This document shows positions 1-11,353 of a stretch of DNA of 64,000 nt, piece by piece. The notes under the pieces are model-generated. The model was not told the origin of the DNA, searched no databases, and saw nothing but the letters and a program-made list of their open reading frames with translations. Where the stretch lies: the NCBI GenBank assembly GCA_036320915.1, contig JAXBDG010000002.1, positions 3,562,001 through 3,626,000 of the forward strand, in the 5' to 3' direction. The DNA comes from Linnemannia elongata (taxonomy: Eukaryota; Mortierellomycota; Mortierellomycetes; Mortierellales; Mortierellaceae). How positions within the stretch are numbered: the stretch's first letter is position 1; each line of letters begins with the position of its first letter. Made by a program: the position numbers and the translations under genes.

Positions 1-1560
1 TCCGGGTTCCTTGTCCCCCCATAGAAGGACTAGCAATCGTAGGGTTCTGGTGGATATGCATGTTGTTCAGGGTGTTGGTGACGTTATTACTGTGGCTGTT
101 CTGTTGTTGTTGTTGGCCCATCACGCGACTGGAATTGCTGTTGTTGATGTCGAGACCATACTGGATGTGGTTGTTGGGATTTGAGGCAGTGTTGGGATTT
201 GACATGGTGGCGGACCCAGTAGCTCCGTATTTGGCCATGCCGTTGCTAGCAAGAGCCTTGCTATCTCCGCCGTTGTAGATATTGGGGGCCGCTGTCTGAG
301 CCTTCTCCGGTGGGTCTAAAAGGATATGCAGTTTAGACAAGGATGTCAATGTAAGCAAACGTGTGAGCATTGACATCAAAATGTCCTGAGAGTTTTCTTT
401 TCTTGCCCCAGTTTTCTTCCTCTGCAGCCTGCTGCTTTGACATGGCCTAGGCACCTCTCGCTCCTCCTCCAGGTATGATGTAGTCGGCCATGAGTACCCT
501 TATAAAAAGCACTTATTTTTCGACTCATTTTTCATGTTCTGCTCTCCAAGGGTTAAAAAACGTCTTGTTTTCTTATGCCCTCATGCAAAGAAAGAAACAA
601 CGAAGCGACATGCTCTCGGTATCTCATGGGGGGCTCTCTGACCTCTGTCTTTTTCCCTCGTATTTCTTCGCTCTCAGGGAACACAAAACTCATTGCGTTT
701 TGCTGTTGACGTTGGTGGTGTTGCTGTTCAGTTTTGAATACCCTGCTAAACGCCGTTTCAACTTACTTTTAACGGTGTAGTTCTGGGGGAAGAGTCCGGT
801 CTCTCCTCGTGTGTTGATACCCTGGCATTTCGGAAGAGGAAGGGTGAAAGTTGTTGGTTAGATTAATGGGTACATGGAACAGGTTTCTTCGTGGGTAGGT
901 GGGAGTAAGAGGTAGGCGATGAGGCGCAGGGGAGTGTCGATATGTCAAGGAGACAAAGGTGGTCAAGCATTGACATAATAATGTTGGTACGCATAGGTAT
1001 TAGTCGCCTCAATCGATGACCACATCGGGAGTAGAGCAAAAAATCATGGTTGGTCTCATATTTCTCAGCCGTTTGAGAGAGAGAGAGAGAGGGTGAGCAA
1101 AGAGTCGGGCTCCACTCTGTTGTCCTGCTACAAAAGTCAAAAGCGATGTTGCAAGGTGCAGGCATCCAAGCTGTCGCTTTGTCCATCTTTTTGCTTGACA
1201 TGGTTGATAGTGGAAGTAGGAGAAGAAAGAAAGGAATAAAAATAAAGGAGCCAAGGAGGAGTTGTAATAGGGTTCCCGACCGTCATGGTTTATCCTGCCG
1301 AGTATCGTAAGCAATGCATGCCCTTGCTTTTCCTTGCCCTTGCGCCCAATTTCCTTTTTTTTATCTTCCGTTTGGAGTTACAGGTTGATGTAGAATCGCG
1401 AATATAAAACTTCTTTTTTTTTTATGTTGCTTACCTCCCACCAGCCATCTTGATATAACTCGTCCTTCTGGAGTACGATAATCGGCTCGTCAATATGGAA
1501 AGAGATCTCATCGTCGGCCTCGGCCTCAAAGTTGTGGATCGCCCACACAGTTTCGGTCAT
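1..1560 (-). CDS. SH3-domain protein, 5' part (partial at left edge)
   Basis: Three exons are visible: 1435-1560, 767-821 and 1-315, the last running off the window. The ATG is at 1560. Exon 1 (42 residues) carries the first half of an SH3 domain ending DGWWE. The phase-0 junction continues as GINTRGETGLFPQNYTVK, giving the canonical ALYDF-like start, WW and GLFPxNY signatures at residues 5-58. After a phase-1 junction the protein becomes Asn/Gln/Ser-rich, with a short polyglutamine run and likely disorder. An N-terminal SH3 followed by a long disordered tail resembles fungal polarity scaffolds such as Boi1/2, but no SAM or PH domain lies inside the window, so the family is not settled. SH3 domains bind proline-rich peptides. 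The splice at 767 (AAAA|GTAAGT) and the acceptor at 316 are strong. Confidence 0.8.
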
Positions 1561-4421
1561 GGTTCAGAGTCTCGCTTTGTCGCCCTTGGAGGCGATGGCG
1601 TATGTCTGTGTACGTGTCGGTCTAGGAAAAAAAAAGTGAAGGAGTAACGGCTGCTCGTCTAAAGAAAATAATAATAATGAAAGAACAAAGGTTAGAGGTT
1701 ATGCGCGCCAAGAACACAACTTCGGAGATGGAGCATTCGGCAGGACAAGAGTGGAAGTGATGCCCGAAATGGAGTGAAATGACTGTCCGGGTTAGGTTGT
1801 TGTTGTGGGGTTGTCCGGTTCGTTTGTCAGTGTGGAGGATAGATAAAGATGACTTTGTGTGTTCCCTTATGGTTCTCTATCACTTTTACCAAGAGTTGTT
1901 CTCGTTCCCTTTGCAGTGTTAAGTTAAAGTACGAAAAGAAGCCAAATCGAGTTCCCGCTCTCTTCTCGGGCGGTGATAGGCGAAATAAAAAGGTGGGATG
2001 GGGGTATATAGTGGCGTAATAATTAAGTGAGAAGAGGGAGGGGAGGAAGTGGAGAGGAGAGAAGAAGAAAAGGGCGAAGAGTGGAAGAGGGGCAAGAGGG
2101 GGTAAGAGGGAATGTTTTTGCTGAACACAAGTACAAAAACACAGACGAAATATGAAATGTCAACGGATCCTTGTCTCTGTTGTTGCCACGAGGGAGGAAA
2201 AAGAAAGGAGGAGTAGGTGCAACAAACACACCCTTGAATATTGTTGACGATAGCAGGCAACGACTGTGGCCGAGACAAAAAAGGATGGGGTGAGAGGATG
2301 AGCGAGGGAAAAAAATTGATTATTTGTTGTTCTTCAAGGAAAGTGAATAAAGACGATTCGGTGCCAAGGGAGAAGAAAAGGGCGACCGGAAAGAACACAG
2401 TGTGGACAAAAGAGTGAAAGAAAGATGAGATGAAGGTAGGAGAAAAGGTACGTATCAAAACGGATATATATGATATTAAGGTCAACGGAGAATAATGAGG
2501 GAAATGAGTGGTGAATAATACATGTTACAACAAGGAGCTGTTGCCTGGTGTTGGTGTATGCTTACTCGGTAATGAAATAAAGGAGGAGGAGGAGGAGTAG
2601 ATAGGGTAATAAAAAGGCGAAGGAGGATGGGAACAGTAAAGGGTTGTGTGTGTACAGGGAAAAGGGGGAGGGGGGGTGTCAAAGTGTAGCGAGATATGAA
2701 ATAGAGTGCGCCGAGGTGTCAAAGAGAGAGAAAGAGAGAGGAGTGAATGAGTGAGTGCGTAAGTGGGTGTGAAGTGAGTGAGAAAGGGATTGGTGGTGTG
2801 GTTGTTGTTGGTGGCGGTTAATTCATCAGGTCGTCCATGGGAAGAGAGGGAAGAGAGTGAAGAAGGATGGAAGAAAGACGGAGAAAAGGAGGGAAGGAGG
2901 GAAGGAGAGAGTTGGGGAAGAGGAATAAGAAGAAAAAGGACGACAAGGCAGGAAAAAAAAAAAGAAGTGGGACACACCTGAAAAAAAAAAAAAAAAAAAA
3001 GAAATGAAAATAAGGTCATCAGTGAGTCTCTCTCTCTCTCATCACATCGATCACTTATGAAAAAAAAATTATCAGTCTGGCAAACAAACAAAACAGCTAA
3101 CCTTCGGCAATGCGGTGAAAAGGGTGGTGGTGTCTAAGAAAGAGACTAGAGAGACACTGGAAAAAAAAAAAAAAAAAAAAAAAAAGAGGGACTGGTGTCA
3201 CCCTTGTTGTTCAGCCCTCCTACCAACTCTCCTCTTTATCATCAAGGCAATCAATCCAACACTCATGTAAACAACCGCTGCAAATTGCCTCCTTTTGGGA
3301 AGAAAAAGAACAACGAGAAATCCGTCCTTTGGATGGAGCAGAGTCCCGGTTGGGTGCTTAGTTGACTAAGTTGGCTGTCTTGATGTCTGACTTCTCAGCC
3401 AATCGCATTCGGAGACAAAAACTCCCGCCAAAATCTGAAAAGAAAAAAAAAAGACCGCCCCCTTCGGGGCACTGGGATTCCTACTTGAGACTACAAGCAT
3501 CGTTGCCGAAATCCCTTCTCGCTTTCATCTTACGTCTCTGTTTGAACCGGACTCAACTGCACCCTTTGGAACCAATCGCACCTTATTGCCATCAACAAAG
3601 CAGTGAGCAAGACCAAGAAAGGGCTCAGTTTGTTGTTTGTCGAGGTGATAGTTTGTTGTTTATTCTTCATTGTCTGATAGCCTGCCTTGTTTGATTTACT
3701 TTGATGTTCCTTTTATGATATTTGCTTGGACTGTGAAGTTGACTTGCTTAACTATTAACAATCGGACATGGACAGAAGGAATGAACACTGCCTTTTTATT
3801 CTCTTCTGCCAAGAAGGCCACTCATTAAATCACGAACTCGGGGAAAGCGTTGCACTCGGACCTCTCGATCTTACATTTCTCTTCAGTACCCCTGTCCGGG
3901 TACTGAGAGAAAAGAGGGGAAAAGAAACAAAGCATATGCCAATGGAAGGACCAATGCACAAGATAGTCTAGTGTCAAACCATACACTTATCGATCTACAG
4001 GTTCCTGCTCCATCCCACCCTTCTTTGCTCTCTTTTTCTGACCAAAGTGCGTTTATTGCCGTTGGTGGTGGGTGCGGATTCTTGCAAGAGGGATTCAAGA
4101 ACTGCGAGCAAATAGAGTACATGTCACGTGAATCGAGATCAACTCAGAGCGACCGCATTTGCCACTGAAGGCCCTCAACGCGCTTTTTGACTTTTCCGCC
4201 ACCACTTTTCTTTCGTACTCTCACCCTTCTTGCCTCATTCATCAACAGACTCGCTCACTTTCTCTTCTTCCCTTTTCCCCTTTCCTTCTCCTTTACACAC
4301 ACAGTCTTACTACTTTCCCTCACGGACACGCTTTCTCCCACATTCCATTCAACACAGACACAAACACACTCAGATCGCCACTCCGACCTGTGCTTCAATT
4401 TACAAAGAGAAGCCAGCTACA
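1561..4421. other. Intergenic region between divergent SH3 gene and RAD52
   Basis: No convincing gene. From about 1900 to 3190 the + strand is purine-rich (GA, GGA and A runs, including A20 at 2981-3000 and A25 at 3161-3185). This is a polypyrimidine stretch upstream of the minus-strand SH3 gene. From about 4190 to 4420 the + strand is CT-rich, ahead of the RAD52 ATG. Short open frames here are low-complexity and show no family resemblance. Confidence 0.6.
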
Positions 4422-6882
4422 ATGATCACAAAGACCGAGTCTGGACTGTCCAAGCCAAACGAGAACCCCTTCGACATGGCCTCCTCAGTACAACATACTG
4501 CCTATGTCGGACCTTCTGGACATGCTCCCGTTCAGCCCTACAGGCCCAATGTCGACTTTACTGCAGAGGAAAAGGCACAGCTCGATTCAGATCTTCCAAA
4601 ATACCTCCCACCCGAGTTTACGGCCACTCGTGCCGGACCTGGACGGTCTACTCTCACATATATCGAAGGCTGGAAGATCAAGAACCTTGCCAACAAACTC
4701 TTTGGTTTCAACGGCTGGAGCAGCACCATCACAGATGTCACCGTTGACTTTCTTGAGGTCGAAAATGATGGCAAGGTCACCGTCGGCGTCTCGTGCATAG
4801 TCCGCGTTACCCTCAAGGACGGGACCTTCCACGAGGTACATATAACATTTCTGTACAGCACTATGAACGGATGGAGTAGATCAGACTCACAGCTTTTGTA
4901 TATTCACTTTGATCATTTATAGGATATGGGATACGGATCAAGCGAGAACCAGAAGAGCAAAGGCGCATCTTTTGAAAAGGTAGCACATCTTTCACTCTTT
5001 CTGGATCAGCAGCGACCTCTAGCATGCACAATAGCAAAGCAGCGCGCTGACTGGACACTGCCAAATTACTTATCACTATCACATAGGCCAAGAAAGAGGC
5101 TGTTACGGATGCTTTGAAGAGAGCCTTAACTTCATTCGGAAATCTCTTGGGTACATGTCTTTACGACAAAAACTACGCCAAGTACCTCAGCACTCAAAGG
5201 TTCGACAAGGTAGGACAGACAAGCAATCACAGTTGAGCTATGTTAATGTAGACAACTTATGTTCAAGGTTTGTATTTGCTTAGTACGACTACTAAGTCCT
5301 CATTTTGCTCCGCTCAATATGACTTCATTTAGGCCAAGTACAACGAAGTAGAGTTCTACACATACCCAACCGAGGCACGGCCACAACTCCAATCAGTGAA
5401 GCCTCCACCTCCAAAACCACAGCAGCAGACACATCAACAGCAAAACAGCTTCAACCCACAGCAAAACCAACAAAAGAATCCATACCAGAATCAACAACAG
5501 CAGAACCCGTACCAAAATCAGCAACAACAGCAGAATTCCTATCAGAACCAACAGACAGAATCTACCGCAAGCTCGAGCGCACAAATAAGCAGCCGGACAG
5601 CTGGGCAACCGAATCCTTACAAGCCGGCGACCGTACAGCAGGGACATGCTGCGGGAAAGCAGCCTCTTGGTGGACCTTCTTTTAACGGGTCACCAACTTC
5701 GACACCCAACTCTACAGCGAGCTCAGCGACACCACCCAACAAAGCCCCTGCGACAGGCAATAATTTGACAAGCGAAGCAGGAGCCCAGTTGCAAGGCAAT
5801 ATCAAGATTGAAGAAGATGATGGTAAGAGCCCTGGCGATCAATGCAGGACACGTCAAAGCGATTCAACAGATTATTTAAATGTTGAGCACGATTTTTGGT
5901 TGGGACAGGCTTACTCACCTTTCTACAGACGATCTCTTTTTTGGTCCTGATATTGACGACTCTGCACCCTCTCAGGCACTACCTGAGAGCCCGCGGATGG
6001 ATTTTGACAACATTGATCTCGATATGGGAGATATGATGAACGACGACTCTCCCGTCAAGCCCAAGGCAGCGACGCCCGACTATGCCTCAGTGTCAAGCAC
6101 TACTTCAGGAAATAACTCTGGGTTCCCTTCAACTCCAAAGCGCTCAGGATCCTTTGGACGATCCACTAGTAGTCCGTCTCTTGTTCAGACTACGCCGACC
6201 AAAACCACTCCGCAAGATATGCAGCGAACACATGGCCCACCACCTGCAGCACCATTCAGAGCAACCACCCCCTTCCCAGGACTCAATGCGCTCAAGAATG
6301 CTGCGTATACCCCAAGGTCATCGTCTCCATCATCGGGGACTACTGCGACTCCACAGGGTTCTGCGTCGCACAATAATCAAGGAGGCGCAAACTCAACGTC
6401 TCAAAATCAACAAAATGGATCAAACAATAGTTCTCGAGCTACGACACCTCTGAGCTCACACAGTGGAGGCAGCGCCAGTTGGAACCCAACGGGTGCAGCG
6501 CAGCCAGCCTTGGCAGCAAAAACTGCACCCGTGAATGTTTTGAGAGCCAACAGTCTCGCAGCTGCAAACGGTCAGTACGGAAACAACCATATCAACCATG
6601 GCAAGAACAATGCCGCCAGTGGATTCCGAGCTTCAGCAGCTCACAGCTCAGGCGCTCAGTCCTTCAACATCTATGGCAGTAATAGCCATCAGCAAGGTCA
6701 AGGGCTGAAGCGACCCTTGATCAACAATGGGTACGTCGCCACATTGTCGAAATGTTCGCGCTGCTATTTTTCTTAAATGAGCTGAATAGCTAATATAAAA
6801 ATTGTTCTTGTTTCTTTCATGTTTGAATAGCTCGCATGACATTCATGGACCGGCGATCAATAAGGAGCCCCGTTTGGATTGA
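4422..6882 (+). CDS. RAD52: RAD52 DNA repair/recombination mediator
   Basis: Six exons: 4422-4835, 4923-4979, 5087-5209, 5333-5822, 5929-6730 and 6831-6882. They encode about 645 residues. Residues about 40-195 form the Rad52 N-terminal single-strand-annealing domain, with the conserved segments [39 protein letters not shown] and [15 protein letters not shown]. In this family the domain forms a ring that anneals complementary ssDNA, and the C-terminal part contacts Rad51 and RPA. After the domain comes a proline stretch and a Gln/Asn-rich block with repeated NPYQNQQQ units. A Ser/Thr-rich tail with an acidic [11 protein letters not shown] segment follows, which may be an RPA-type contact (inference). 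The ATG at 4422 is the first in frame. All splice phases agree, and the last exon adds only 17 codons. Confidence 0.95.
5419..5562 (+). repeat. Gln/Asn-rich repeat inside RAD52 exon 4
   Basis: CAG/CAA/AAC-rich sequence encodes imperfect repeats of NPYQNQQQ flanked by polyglutamine, directly after the annealing domain. The composition is like that of yeast prion-like domains. Confidence 0.85.
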
Positions 6883-7230
6883 AGATGCCGCAGGTTGTTC
6901 AGTCAAGGTCCCTTCTCGACATTTACTTTTCTTTTGTTTTGTACCCTTCTCACCATCACTTCAGAACTTTTTTTGCTTCCTAGTTATCTCTTCGAGGCGA
7001 TCTTTTAGCTTGATTTTTGTACCCCACTGTATCTAGCCACCGTTCTTTTCTTCGCATGCTTCCTTTCCTCTGTACTTTTCTTACATTCCCCTCATCTCTG
7101 TCTTCTCTATGTACCACTTCAAAAGCCATAATGTTGTACAATACATGCTCACTTTGAACGCTCACATTTTTGTTTGGTATATGTTTATTATGTGCAGTAT
7201 TGGTTGGGGCGGGATGATGGCTCAAAGGGC
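6883..7230. other. Convergent 3' region
   Basis: Lies between the RAD52 stop and the stop of the minus-strand reductase. It is T-rich, as expected of 3' UTR. No gene is seen. Confidence 0.6.
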
Positions 7231-8603
7231 TTAAGGAATGTTGTTGACGGGAGTGAGGAGGGAACCAGAGGACAAGAAGAGGTCAATGTTCTGCATCGTC
7301 AAAGCCTCCATCTTTGTGATAGTATCGATCGTAAATGCGCCCAAATGAGGCATCAATGCAACGTTCATGTTCTTCAACAGTTCAGGGTGAACCTTGGGCT
7401 CATGCTCAAACACATCCAAACCGGCGCCAGCGATATGACCCGATTCCAAGGCTTGAACGAGAGCCTCCTCATCGACGACGGGACCACGGGAGGTGTTGAG
7501 GAAGTAGGCGCCAGATTTCATCTTCTGGAACTGCTCGGCGCGAATGAGGTGGCGGGTCTCGGCTGAGAGAGGGACGTGGATGGAGACGACATCTGAGACT
7601 GTGAGGAGGGCATCTAATGTTGGAAGGTATTCCACTTCCTTCAAGTAGGCCTCTTCTTTCTCATTGAAAGAGATGGGGCGGCGGTTGTGGTAGACGATTT
7701 TCATGCCAAGCGCCTGAGCTCTCTTGGCGACGGCTTTACCAATCCCGCCCATGCCAACAATTCCTAAGATCATGCCTGTAGGATCCCTTCCGATTCTAGG
7801 CTTGTTGGGCAGTCCATGACGCATGTTGTATTCGATCTCGTATTGATGACGAAGAGTCGAGAGGAGAAGGAGGATGGTTGCGTCTGCGGTGGCGTCGTCG
7901 ACGACTCCGGGCGTGTTAGTGACCCATTGCTTGTTGCGAGTTGCTGCCTCGGCGTCGACGAAATCGTAGCCGGCGCCAACGGATCCGATGAGTTCCAGGC
8001 CGGTGGGGAAAGCGGAGAGGAGTGGTTCATCGACTCTTCCGAGGGTCTAATGGGTTTATTAGGTTTTTGAATTGTAGAAATGAAGTGTGTCTGGTGAGTG
8101 AAGGTGTGGCGAATGTGTGGAGAAAGCGAGACAGTCAAAATATCATGTGAGACTTACATAGTGGGAGGCGAAGCCGCGGTAGAGGGCCTTGAAGTTGATA
8201 CCCTCCCTCTTTGTGGTCTCAAGCTGCTCGAACAACTCTTTGCGCGTTGGAGCAGCATACTAGCACCCCCCATCGGTCATCAAGCGAGAACAAGAAAAAA
8301 AAAAAAAAAAAGAAAGCAATAGAAAAGTGTCAGCTATGTACTGTACTCGCCCTCGCTTGTTAATTTTTTGTTGGGTATGTTTTTCTTTGATGGATCAGCT
8401 CCCTTCTTCCATAAATATGCAGACAGAAAATTCTGTCTTGATCCCATACAAAAACGCCACTAATTTTTTTTTTTTTTTTTTTCTAAAAAAAATTCTATGA
8501 TAGTCAATTGACTTACGTGGATGTTGTATTTGGCAGCGAGGGCAGCTTCTTGAGCCTTGGCGTGGCGAACGCTTCCAATGAAGAGGATGTTTTCTTTGGT
8601 CAT
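7231..8603 (-). CDS. D-isomer-specific 2-hydroxyacid dehydrogenase (glyoxylate/hydroxypyruvate reductase type)
   Basis: Three exons, 8517-8603, 8158-8259 and 7231-8046, encode 334 residues, the normal family length. The Rossmann motif GIVGMGGIGKAVAKRA is present. The catalytic set is visible: Arg in NTSRGPVVDEEAL, Glu in DVFEHEP and His in MPHLGAFT. The N-terminal catalytic subdomain (MTKENILFIG and TLGRVDEPLLSAFPTGLE) is split by the two introns. Members reduce glyoxylate, hydroxypyruvate or related 2-oxoacids with NAD(P)H. The Arg-rich segment after strand 2 (YHNRRP) suggests NADPH preference, by analogy with yeast GOR1. No peroxisomal PTS1 is present (the C-terminus is NNIP), so it is probably cytosolic or mitochondrial. 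The exact substrate cannot be read from sequence. Confidence 0.93.
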
Positions 8604-10366
8604 TTTTTTTGACGATGGAATGAATGCAAAAAGGAATGGAATGAGTGGGGAGGGAGGAGAAAACAAAATGAGTAGGAGGGAGAGAGAAGAGAGAAAGGAT
8701 AGGCGGAAAGGATGTGAAAACTGGGGTAAGGTAGAAAAAAAAAAAAAAGGAATGTGGGATAAACTGGCCTTGCGTTTATATCATTCGGACATTCGCTTCG
8801 CTCAACCACTTAATAACAGATGCAGGCCCCTCCGCAAGATCAACGCCTTAATAACGGCGGAAGTTTGTTTTTTTTCTTTCAGGAACAAAAGGGTAGAAAC
8901 AGGAGCACCAGATGAAGAAAGGGCCATAGCGGGGCCTTGTGATTGGCTGTACTGTCGTAAAAAAGATTTTTGTGTCTCTTGAACAACCCAATTTACCCAA
9001 AGGCGGCCTGCCTATTGGATGTCTATCGTCATCGATGGCGAAAGGTGCAAACAAGAGGGAGAGGAACATTGAGAAGCGCCGTGTATAGAGAATAGAAGGG
9101 AGAGGGATTGATGATCTGACAAATGCACCCTCCTTGTCCATTCTTAACAAAGGAGTTACGAAGACCAGTTGACCACTCTCGATGCGGTTATTCAATTCTA
9201 GTATCTCAATCTCTACTTGAAACAGAGCTACATATACTTGCTAGTATATATGTCGTAGTGTTGAACAAACCTTAAATGTCTGGAGACGAGCAACCGAGAA
9301 ATGCATTCGATGGTAGTCGCGCTCTAGTCCCTATTTGTTTTTTTTTTAATCCGGGCCTGTCGCTGCATGCGACTGGGTTTTTGTTCACCTTTGAGTGAAA
9401 ATTGTAATTTCGGAAGGACAAGGTTGTATGATACAGAAGGGGTGCAGTGGACAGGTTCTTTTTCCCCTTTTCCATTCTTTCCAGACACATTTAGTAACAA
9501 AAATTAATGTTTTCGTATCAACCAATGCCTATGTTGGTGTGGGCTAAGCAAAATGAGGCGCAGAACAAAGACATATTTTCTTTATTTGGGAGACGCGTTA
9601 AACGCGCTGATTGTTCTCTACGAATGATTAACTGATAATAAACGGCTTGATAATAAACGGTTCAACGGATAAACTTTCAGGAACGCATATACTTTCACTA
9701 GGCCGGAGGGGTATAGAGAGACGATCGTGAGCAATGAAAAATGAAGAAAACAACGACTCTATATAGTCAGGAATGCACGCCAACGTTGCATGGGGAAGTC
9801 ATTAAACGACCAAGGGAGGATCAGAAGGCATGATTTTTTTGCGCTAATATTGGAGACAACAGATGTGTGTATGTAGTGCGTATATGTGCTCAAATAGGGT
9901 GTTATCAACATAATACACAACATAGTGCACATAAAACATCAGAGGGTACTACAAAATGTAACAAAGCATTTGTAGAAGGGCACAGAAGCCCATTAACAAC
10001 ACCTACCTTGGTTGTTGTAGCGTTTGTGATGGAGGAGGTGCAGGGGTCGAGTTGTCGGAGGAGGAGGAGGAGGAGAAAAAAACCTTCGGGTATGATAAAG
10101 AGGGTTATGAGGAGTGCAAGCTATTTTTCCTCCACACGCTAAAGCACAAATGCTGAATGCATGTTGAGAAACACTACCATCACTCTCCACCCTCATCACG
10201 TTTTGCAGAGACGCCATCACTTTTCTCATCGCCATCTCAACGACCACCTCATAACGACCGCAAATTCCCTACTTTGACTTCCATGCAACAACAATATAAC
10301 ACCTTTCTTATTTTCTTTTTGGTTAGCATCACCCAGCCGATGGTGAAAGGATTCGATTCTTTTTAT
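8604..10366. other. Intergenic region, no gene recognised
   Basis: AT-rich sequence upstream of the reductase start and downstream of the kinase-like fragment. It has short homopolymers (for example A13 near 8736). Open frames on both strands are short and compositionally biased. I see no tRNA, repeat family or conserved protein. Confidence 0.5.
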
Positions 10367-11087
10367 TTACCGGGAGGATCCGCTCTTAAAGAAGGGTACT
10401 TCTTCCGTCTTTGGATCAGCGACGTCAATGGCGGCGGGCTCCCCCTGCTGGACGACTTTCATCTCAGCGGGTTCCTCCTGTGATGTCCAGGTTGGGGCTT
10501 TGATCGCCACTTTGTTCTTCTCATCGAACACCTCCTCAAACACCTCCTCAAACACCTCCTCAAACACCTCCTTAAACGCCTCCTCAAACAAATCCTCACA
10601 CGTGTCCAATGATCTTCTCTGGTGTTCTGCAGTCAGACCCGCGAATCAAACCTTCTTGCCTTCATGGTCAGAGTCGTCGTTGTCAAGGCACTTGTTCGTC
10701 TCGTCATGTTTGTGCTTGCCTTTCGATGAAGACTGGCGGCTCCGTAATGATGTCCCAGCTCAGGCTCGCAGGACAATATCCATTAGTGAAGAACACGTCT
10801 TATTGAACCTCCCGGACAGTACGTCTCTTGTTGGGAAGGAGGTTGAGCATGCGTCTGAGGAGATTTCGGAGTGATTTTGAGAGGTAATATGCCTCTCGAA
10901 CGGGGTTGGCGGTTCTGTCGACCTCGTCCCAGCTGGTCAACCCGGGTAATTCTCCTTCGGCCATCTCGTAAAAAACACCCACCCCCAACGACCAAATGTC
11001 CAATGCAAACGTCTGGTATTGCTTCTCCTCGTGTCCTCGCTGTTTTTCACCTCCTCTAACTACCTTTGTATGTAGTTTGTCATACTC
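10367..11087 (-). pseudogene. Degenerate protein-kinase C-lobe fragment with acidic repeat tail
   Basis: An open frame from an acceptor at 11087 down to 10800 encodes a kinase C-lobe. QTFALDIWSLGVGVFYEMAE matches subdomain IX (DxWSxG), and LRNLLRRMLNLLPNKRRTV matches subdomain XI. It ends at a stop after TVREVQ. No N-lobe, HRD or DFG motif could be found upstream before the USP48 stop at 11354. Below 10800, another frame is open apart from in-frame stops: a His/Lys/Asp-rich stretch ending DHEGKKV, a TGA, then an acidic segment with FEEV repeats ending at 10367. A short intron could remove one stop, but its donor (GTTCAA) is poor. It reads as a decayed or partial kinase gene. A real multi-exon gene with unusual splicing is the alternative. 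Confidence 0.4.
10527..10591 (-). repeat. 12-bp tandem repeat encoding FEEV
   Basis: About five imperfect copies of the unit aacacctcctca on the + strand. Read on the minus strand they encode repeated FEEV tetrapeptides. Confidence 0.85.
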
Positions 11088-11353
11088 CTAGCTTTAGTTG
11101 CAGTGCTCGTTCTTGCCGTAGTAGTCCTTTTCGGCATCAGTATTCATGGGAGGTGATAGGATTTGTATATAGTCGTTGTCATATTCTTCGCGATCATATC
11201 CTCATCTTCGGATCGTCCTTCATAATAGCAACACAAGAACGTTTCGATAATGTCGCGAGTAAAAAACGACAGGCTGTTATTGTGCCACGAACGTGCTAAA
11301 AGCATCTATATCGTACATTTCCTGACGCCAGGTCTTTGTCTGCCTTGTTTCCT

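Noticed and set aside
5393..5647. Hydrophobic Leu/Val-rich minus frame resembling a membrane protein
   Set aside because: Antisense of the RAD52 Gln/Asn repeat; CTG/TTG triplets opposite CAG/CAA create the false hydrophobic helix.
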